Shown here piece after piece: positions 59,691-64,000 of a DNA stretch of 64,000 nucleotides; positions within the stretch are counted from its first letter, which is position 1, and each line of letters begins with the position of its first letter. Below the pieces are notes generated by a model. It was not told where the DNA came from. It saw nothing but the letters and a program-made list of their open reading frames with translations, and did no database searches. Both the position numbers and the translations under genes were made by a program. The DNA comes from G963668185 sp963668185. GTDB lineage: Bacteria; Chloroflexota; Dehalococcoidia; Lucifugimonadales; G963668185. The DNA lies in assembly GCA_963668185.1 (NCBI GenBank), contig OY764162.1, forward strand, positions 124,001 through 188,000, read 5' to 3'.

Positions 59691-62159
59691 TCAGACAAGT
59701 TCTACTACTGTTGCGCCGTTGCCGCCTCTTTCGCGGGCTTCGGGGCGGTGGGACGCTACGAGGGTGTGGGCGGCCAAGTGCTCGCGGACGGCGCTGCGCA
59801 GCGCGCCGGTGCCGTGGCCGTGGACTACGCGAACGGCGGCCAGGCCGTCGGCGGAGGCGCGCTCCAGGAAGCTGTCGAGTTCAAGCAGGGCAGGCTCGAC
59901 GCGCGCACCGCGCACGTCGAGATCACGCGCCGGGATGTCGCTGCGGCTCTCGACGAACTGCATGGGAGCGGGGGCTGGCACCTTGTCTCCGCTCGCTGGC
60001 GGCTGATCTGGCACGGCGATGAGCTTGCGCGTGTCGAGTCTCATGCGAAGGCTGCCGATCACGACTTCGGCTTCGCCTGTGTCAGGGAAGAGCGTCTCGA
60101 CCCTGCCGCGCAGTCCGAGGCCCCGCACCTCGGCGGCGCGGCCTACTTCCAGAGGCAGGGAATCGGGTTCGGGCGGGGTCGAATCGGGACGCGACGCTTC
60201 GACGCTGTCGATCTGCTGCTTGATTTCATCGAGGTCTTCAGCGGCCTTGCGGGTCTCGCCGGCGGTCGGCGCGCCTGTGGGGGACCGCGCCGCGGCGCCC
60301 ATACGGACCTCAGGCGGGGTCCAGGAGAGGGCCGTCTCCACGCGCCGAAGCCTGCGGCGGACCTCGCGGTAACGCTCGGAGACCTCGTTCCTGATCGTCT
60401 CTTCGATCTCGCCGCGCGTGCCGTCGATCTCGGCGAGGCGGGCCTCGTAGTCGCGGCGGGCGGCCTCAGCGCCGGCGCGGGCGCGCTCCGCCTCCTCCAG
60501 CGTCGATCTGAGGCGGGCGCGTTCGCCGGCGGCCTCGCGCTGCCAGTCGTCGAACTGCCGGAAGGCGGGGTCGAGCATCGACTGCGCGGCCTTCATGACG
60601 CCGGGATCCAGACCGAGGTTGGCGGCGACGGTCATCGCGTAGCTGTTGCCGGGCATGCCAAGCGCGAGGCGATACGTGGGCGCGAGCGTGGCCGGATCGA
60701 GGTCCACGCTGCCGTTCATCATCCGGCCGTGCGCTTCGGCGTGCGCGGCGACGGACCTGTGGTGTGTGGTGATCACGGTGGGCGCGCCCGTCTCCGCCAT
60801 TCTGTCCAGGATGGCCTTCGCGAGCGCCGCGCCCTCCTCCGGGTCCGTGCTGGAGCCCAACTCGTCGAACAGCGCGAGGGAGGCGGGCGTCGCGACGGCC
60901 ATGATGTCTATGACGTTGCGCACGTGGGAACTGAACGTGGAGACGGACTCGGCGATGCTCTGGCGGTCGCCGACGTCGGCGTAGATGCCGTCGAACACGG
61001 GCAGCCAGCTACCCTCTTCGACGGGAAGCTGGAGGCCGGACTGGTGCATCTGCGCGAGCAGGCCGACCGACTTCATGGCGACGGTCTTTCCGCCGGCGTT
61101 CGGCCCGGTGATGACGAGCACGGACCAGTCCGGCCCGATGCTCACGTCTATGGGGACGGAGGTTCCTTCGAGAAGCGGATGGCGCAGACCGGCGAGCCTC
61201 AGGACGCCGCGATCGCCGGGCGGGTCGCCGTCCGGCGGGACCGGCAGGCTGACGCCTTCGATCTCCGCGCCGTACCGGGCCCTGGCGACTATGAACTCCA
61301 AGCGGGCGGTGACCTCGGTTGCCAGCGCGATGTCGTCCGCGCGGCTGCCGACGAGGGCGGAGAGCCGGTAGAGGACGCGCTCCACCTCGCGCCGCTCTTC
61401 GAGGGCGAGCTCGCGCCAGCGATTGCAGAGGTCGACGGTCGCGAACGGCTCGACGAACAGGGTCGCGCCGGTGTTGGAGGCGTCGTGCACGATGCCGGGG
61501 ACGCGATGCCGCATCTCGGCCTTGACCTGGACCACGAGCCGCTCCGAGCGCACGGAGACGATGCGGTCCTGCAGCGCGCCAAGCGGGGCGGACGAGCCGA
61601 TGACGCGCTCCATGGCGTCGTCCACGTCCGCGTACGCGTGGCGTATCTGGCGCCGCAGCAGGCCGAGCCCTGGCGCGGCGCCGTCCAGCACCGAGCCGTC
61701 GGGGGCGACGGCGGCTCCGATCTCTGCGGACACGTCCGAGAGGTCCGGCGCCGCGAGGGCTATGTCGGCGAGGGCGGGGGCGTGCTCCCGTTGGCGCGCT
61801 ATCGTGTGGCGCGCGCGCGACGTTGCGGAGAGAAGCGCGGAGACGTCGAGGAGTTCATCGCCGGTCAGCGTGCCGCCAAGATCGGCGCGCCGCAACAGTT
61901 CGGGCGTGTCCTCGATCTGGGGCAGGCGGAGGCTGAGGCCGCGTTCCAGCAGGGCGCGCGCCTCGGCGGTCTCCTCCTGGAGGCTCCGGACGGTGTGCGG
62001 GTCGTGCGAGGGGGACATCGCTTCGGCCAGCCTCTTTGCCGGCGGGAACGCGGCTTGGGCGGCCACGCGGTCGCGCACGGCTGTGAAATCGAGCAGGTCA
62101 AGGGCGCGCTCGCGGAGCATGGCGGCGGTGTCACGTTGTGATGCTGATGTGGAGGACAA
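59691..62159 (-). CDS. mutS2: Endonuclease MutS2
   Basis: An 822-residue MutS2. The clamp/core domains precede an ABC-type ATPase with Walker A TGPNAGGKTVAMK, Walker B LALFDELGSSTDPEEG and THH. A coiled coil (about residues 490-610) leads to a KOW-like segment and the C-terminal Smr nuclease domain (LDVRGARVEPAL and VVHGHGTGALRSAVREHL). MutS2 suppresses homologous recombination and, in some bacteria, rescues collided ribosomes. Length is normal. Start is 62159 or Met 62120. Confidence 0.95.
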   Translation of the reverse strand: MSSTSASQRDTAAMLRERALDLLDFTAVRDRVAAQAAFPPAKRLAEAMSPSHDPHTVRSLQEETAEARALLERGLSLRLPQIEDTPELLRRADLGGTLTGDELLDVSALLSATSRARHTIARQREHAPALADIALAAPDLSDVSAEIGAAVAPDGSVLDGAAPGLGLLRRQIRHAYADVDDAMERVIGSSAPLGALQDRIVSVRSERLVVQVKAEMRHRVPGIVHDASNTGATLFVEPFATVDLCNRWRELALEERREVERVLYRLSALVGSRADDIALATEVTARLEFIVARARYGAEIEGVSLPVPPDGDPPGDRGVLRLAGLRHPLLEGTSVPIDVSIGPDWSVLVITGPNAGGKTVAMKSVGLLAQMHQSGLQLPVEEGSWLPVFDGIYADVGDRQSIAESVSTFSSHVRNVIDIMAVATPASLALFDELGSSTDPEEGAALAKAILDRMAETGAPTVITTHHRSVAAHAEAHGRMMNGSVDLDPATLAPTYRLALGMPGNSYAMTVAANLGLDPGVMKAAQSMLDPAFRQFDDWQREAAGERARLRSTLEEAERARAGAEAARRDYEARLAEIDGTRGEIEETIRNEVSERYREVRRRLRRVETALSWTPPEVRMGAAARSPTGAPTAGETRKAAEDLDEIKQQIDSVEASRPDSTPPEPDSLPLEVGRAAEVRGLGLRGRVETLFPDTGEAEVVIGSLRMRLDTRKLIAVPDQPPASGDKVPAPAPMQFVESRSDIPARDLDVRGARVEPALLELDSFLERASADGLAAVRVVHGHGTGALRSAVREHLAAHTLVASHRPEARERGGNGATVVELV

Positions 62160-62533
62160 GTCGGATTCCCGGTGCGGCTTTTCGCAGGGAATTGTAGCAA
62201 GAGGGTGAGCGGGCGGTGTCTTGCGTAAGGCCCTTCGACATGCTCAGGGCGAACGGATTGGGAGTGGGCGGGCTTTGGGAGTTAGTGTTTCTTCACGGTG
62301 CGATTCGTGGGCGATGCCTGTTGGCGGTGTGCGAAGGTGTTTGAGGGCGGGAGGCTTTGGATTCCTCGGCTTCGCTCGGAATGACAATGGAAGGGGCGAA
62401 CGGAGCGGGGCAGGCTCTTCGACAAGCTCAGGGCGAACGGGTTGGGGGTGTATTGCGGCATGGGGCGTGTGGACTTATGTACAATTCCGCAGGCTGCAAT
62501 CGGCCCGCGCGTCGGGCGTTGGTGGAATAGATA
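62160..62533. repeat. Intergenic region with repeats A and E
   Basis: A 374-base divergent gap between mutS2 and thrB. It holds reversed family A variants at 62229-62256 and 62413-62440 and a family E palindrome at about 62358-62384 (GATTCCTCGGCTTCGCTCGG). No gene is supported. Promoters of both genes must lie here; ATGTACAAT near 62477 is a possible -10 region for thrB. Confidence 0.75.
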
Positions 62534-63436
62534 ATGAATCGCAATGAAGTGGTGAACGTGAGCGTGCCGGCTACGACGGCGAACCTCGGCCCGGGGTTCG
62601 ACTGCCTTGGCATGGCGCTGGACCTGAGGAATACGCTGGAGGTCAGGTACGGAGAGCCCCGGCTTGTCGTCGAGGGCGCAGGGCGGGGGGTGATCGAGAA
62701 GGAGGCTTCCAACCTGATCCAGAGGAGCTTCCGCCGGGCGTTCGAGGAGATCGGCAGGGAGGTCCCGGACGTCTCCATACGGTGTTTCAACCGGGTGCCG
62801 CTGATCAGGGGCCTGGGCAGCAGCGCGACGGCGGTTGTCGGCGGGCTGTTCGCGGCGAACGAGATGAGCGGCCGCGAACTGCCGCAGGACCGGCTGCTGG
62901 AGCTTGCCGCCGAGATCGAGGGCCATCCCGACAACGCGGCGGCGGCGCTGCTGGGGGGCTGCCAGATCGTGGTGAAGGACGGGGAGAGGCTTGTGACGAC
63001 GCAGGCGCCGCTGCCCAAGAAGCTGGGACTCGTGGCGTTCATTCCGGACTTCGACATGCCGACGTCGGACGCTCGGACGCTACTCGCGCCGTCGGTGCCG
63101 AGGACGGACGCGGTGTACAACATCGGCCGGACGGCGCTGCTGGTGGCGGCGTTCGCGAGCGGCGACCTCGACCTGCTTCGCACCGCGACGCAGGACAGGC
63201 TGCACCAGCCGCAGCGCCAGGCCAGCTTCCCGGCGATGAAGAACGTCATCGACGCGGCTGTGGGGGCCGGCGCGCACGGGGCGGTGCTGTCGGGGTCCGG
63301 GCCCACGGTGCTGGCGTTCACGTCCGAGAAGGAGATGACGATCGGCTACGAGATGTCGGACGCGGCGGCGAAGTCCGGGGTGGGGGGCGACGTCAAGGTC
63401 ATGCGCCCCTCGGTGCTGGGCGCATGCCTGGCTTAG
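62534..63436 (+). CDS. thrB: Homoserine kinase
   Basis: A 300-residue GHMP kinase that phosphorylates homoserine in threonine synthesis. The N-terminus reads VNVSVPATTANLGPGFDCLGMALDL. The ATP-binding motif 2 is PLIRGLGSSATAVVGG, and GAVLSGSGPTVLAF is motif 3. It is followed after 22 nt by a lysC-type aspartate kinase, consistent with an aspartate-family amino acid operon. Confidence 0.95.
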   Translation: MNRNEVVNVSVPATTANLGPGFDCLGMALDLRNTLEVRYGEPRLVVEGAGRGVIEKEASNLIQRSFRRAFEEIGREVPDVSIRCFNRVPLIRGLGSSATAVVGGLFAANEMSGRELPQDRLLELAAEIEGHPDNAAAALLGGCQIVVKDGERLVTTQAPLPKKLGLVAFIPDFDMPTSDARTLLAPSVPRTDAVYNIGRTALLVAAFASGDLDLLRTATQDRLHQPQRQASFPAMKNVIDAAVGAGAHGAVLSGSGPTVLAFTSEKEMTIGYEMSDAAAKSGVGGDVKVMRPSVLGACLA

Positions 63437-63458
63437 GCGCGCGACGGGGTAGCTGACA

Positions 63459-64000
63459 TTGGCGTTGCTCGTTCAGAAGTACGGCGGGAGTTCGCTGGCC
63501 AACGCCGACCTCATCAACGGCGTGGCGGCGCGGATCGCTTCGTCGCATGACAGGGGCAACCAGGTCGTGGCCGTGGTCTCGGCGATGGGGGACACTACGG
63601 ACGACCTGATCCGCATGGCGGGCATGATCACGGACAGCCCCGATCCCAGGGAGATGGACGTGCTGCTATCGACCGGCGAGCTGGTGTCGTCCACGCTGCT
63701 TGCGATGGCGCTGCGGGCGAAGGGTTGCGAGGCGATCAGCCTGAGCGGCGCGCAGGCGGGGATTCGCACGGACAGCAGGTTCGGCAGGGCGATGATCGCG
63801 AACGTCGCGCCGGAGCGCATACAGCGCGAACTGGAGCGGGACAGGATCGTGATCGTGGCGGGGTTCCAGGGGGTCACGGAGGACATGGACGTGACGACGC
63901 TGGGCCGCGGCGCGTCGGACACGACGGCGGTTGCGCTGGCCGCGGGGCTAGGCGCGGACCGGTGCGAGGTGTACACGGACGTGGAGGGCATCTACACCGC
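63459..64000 (+). CDS. lysC: Aspartate kinase, 3' end cut by window
   Basis: About 180 residues are visible. It starts at TTG 63459 with ALLVQKYGGSSLANADLI, the aspartate kinase substrate and ATP site. VVSAMGDTTDDL, LLSTGELVSSTLLAMAL and TTLGRGASDTTAVALAAGL then DRCEVYTDVEGIYT follow. GRGASD replaces the more usual GRGGSD. The frame is open to the window edge; the regulatory ACT domains lie outside. The enzyme makes aspartyl phosphate for threonine, lysine and methionine synthesis, matching the thrB neighbour. Confidence 0.94.
   Translation, partial: MALLVQKYGGSSLANADLINGVAARIASSHDRGNQVVAVVSAMGDTTDDLIRMAGMITDSPDPREMDVLLSTGELVSSTLLAMALRAKGCEAISLSGAQAGIRTDSRFGRAMIANVAPERIQRELERDRIVIVAGFQGVTEDMDVTTLGRGASDTTAVALAAGLGADRCEVYTDVEGIYT

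Noticed and set aside
59664..62141. An 825-codon plus-strand frame opposite mutS2
   Set aside because: Mirror of mutS2. The minus strand has Walker motifs and an Smr domain; this frame has only low-complexity Ala/Gly/Arg sequence.
1..64000. tRNA, rRNA, tmRNA, RNase P or SRP RNA genes
   Set aside because: I looked by eye for T-loop and other core motifs and found none outside coding sequence. A covariance-model scan would be needed to exclude them.

Overview
The window is a GC-rich bacterial chromosome segment. Gene content suggests an uncultivated Chloroflexota of the Dehalococcoidia/SAR202 type: tandem CrtI/PYROXD2-like flavoenzymes, HyuA/HyuB, FAH and TPP enzymes, a fused EtfBA, variant System I cytochrome c maturation, and molybdo-oxidoreductases. 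This placement is inference from content, not phylogeny. Housekeeping genes (holA, ychF, mutS2, thrB, lysC, selB) are interleaved with an accessory layer of CRISPR-Cas9, a broken HsdR, two insertion sequences, a toxin-antitoxin pair, a DGQHR/methyltransferase islet and many dispersed palindromic repeats.

Layout. 1-3134: heterodimeric ABC exporter (first gene cut by the window edge). 3232-4755: ccmC, ccmD-like, ccmE (Cys-type). 4802-8229 (-): etfBA fusion, ychF, DUF1232. 8330-9340: holA. 9398-14056 (-): two tandem FAD oxidoreductases, a cysteine-dioxygenase-like cupin, a Uma2 nuclease. 14201-18874: class IV aminotransferase, hyuA, hyuB. 18892-23549: amber-interrupted hsdR, an IS481 element and an IS110 element, each IS inserted in a dispersed repeat. 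23627-30201: small metallopeptidase, nuclease-like protein, selB, TPR protein, GNAT-kinase fusion. 30622-33835: ccmBA, FAH hydrolase, ccdA. 34238-41895: type II-C CRISPR-Cas (tracrRNA, cas9, cas1, cas2, 44 repeats). 42304-44241: leader with a terminator and antiterminator, then a siroheme reductase. 44367-49003: membrane protein, MNT/HEPN pair, DGQHR protein and DNA methyltransferase, broken aspartic protease. 49240-53917: chlorite dismutase-like fusion, TPP enzyme, HEPN-like protein, SDR, GNAT. 54195-58696: fused FeS/membrane-anchor subunit and molybdopterin oxidoreductase. 58729-64000: DUF192 lipoprotein, mutS2, thrB, lysC (cut by the window edge).

How the genes work together. The ccm genes lie in two clusters plus ccdA, and the CcmE heme-binding residue is Cys in a CxxxY motif, so c-type cytochrome assembly probably uses the System I* variant. 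EtfBA, the flavoenzymes, siroheme reductase and molybdo-enzyme point to respiratory or organic-matter-oxidising metabolism. The CRISPR locus looks complete: tracrRNA has a recognisable promoter, an antirepeat with 22 consecutive matches to the repeat, three hairpins and a terminator. Cas9 has all catalytic motifs.

The most striking observation is the IS110 element at 22431-23549. It splits one copy of the genome's most abundant repeat exactly at a CT dinucleotide. Its 5' non-coding region holds a hairpin whose loop carries segments matching both halves of that target, followed by segments matching the element's own two ends. That is the organisation of a bridge RNA programmed against the host's dispersed repeat family. 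Other notable points are the tracrRNA, a poly-G run next to the CRISPR array, a terminator/antiterminator leader before the siroheme reductase, and several gene breaks.
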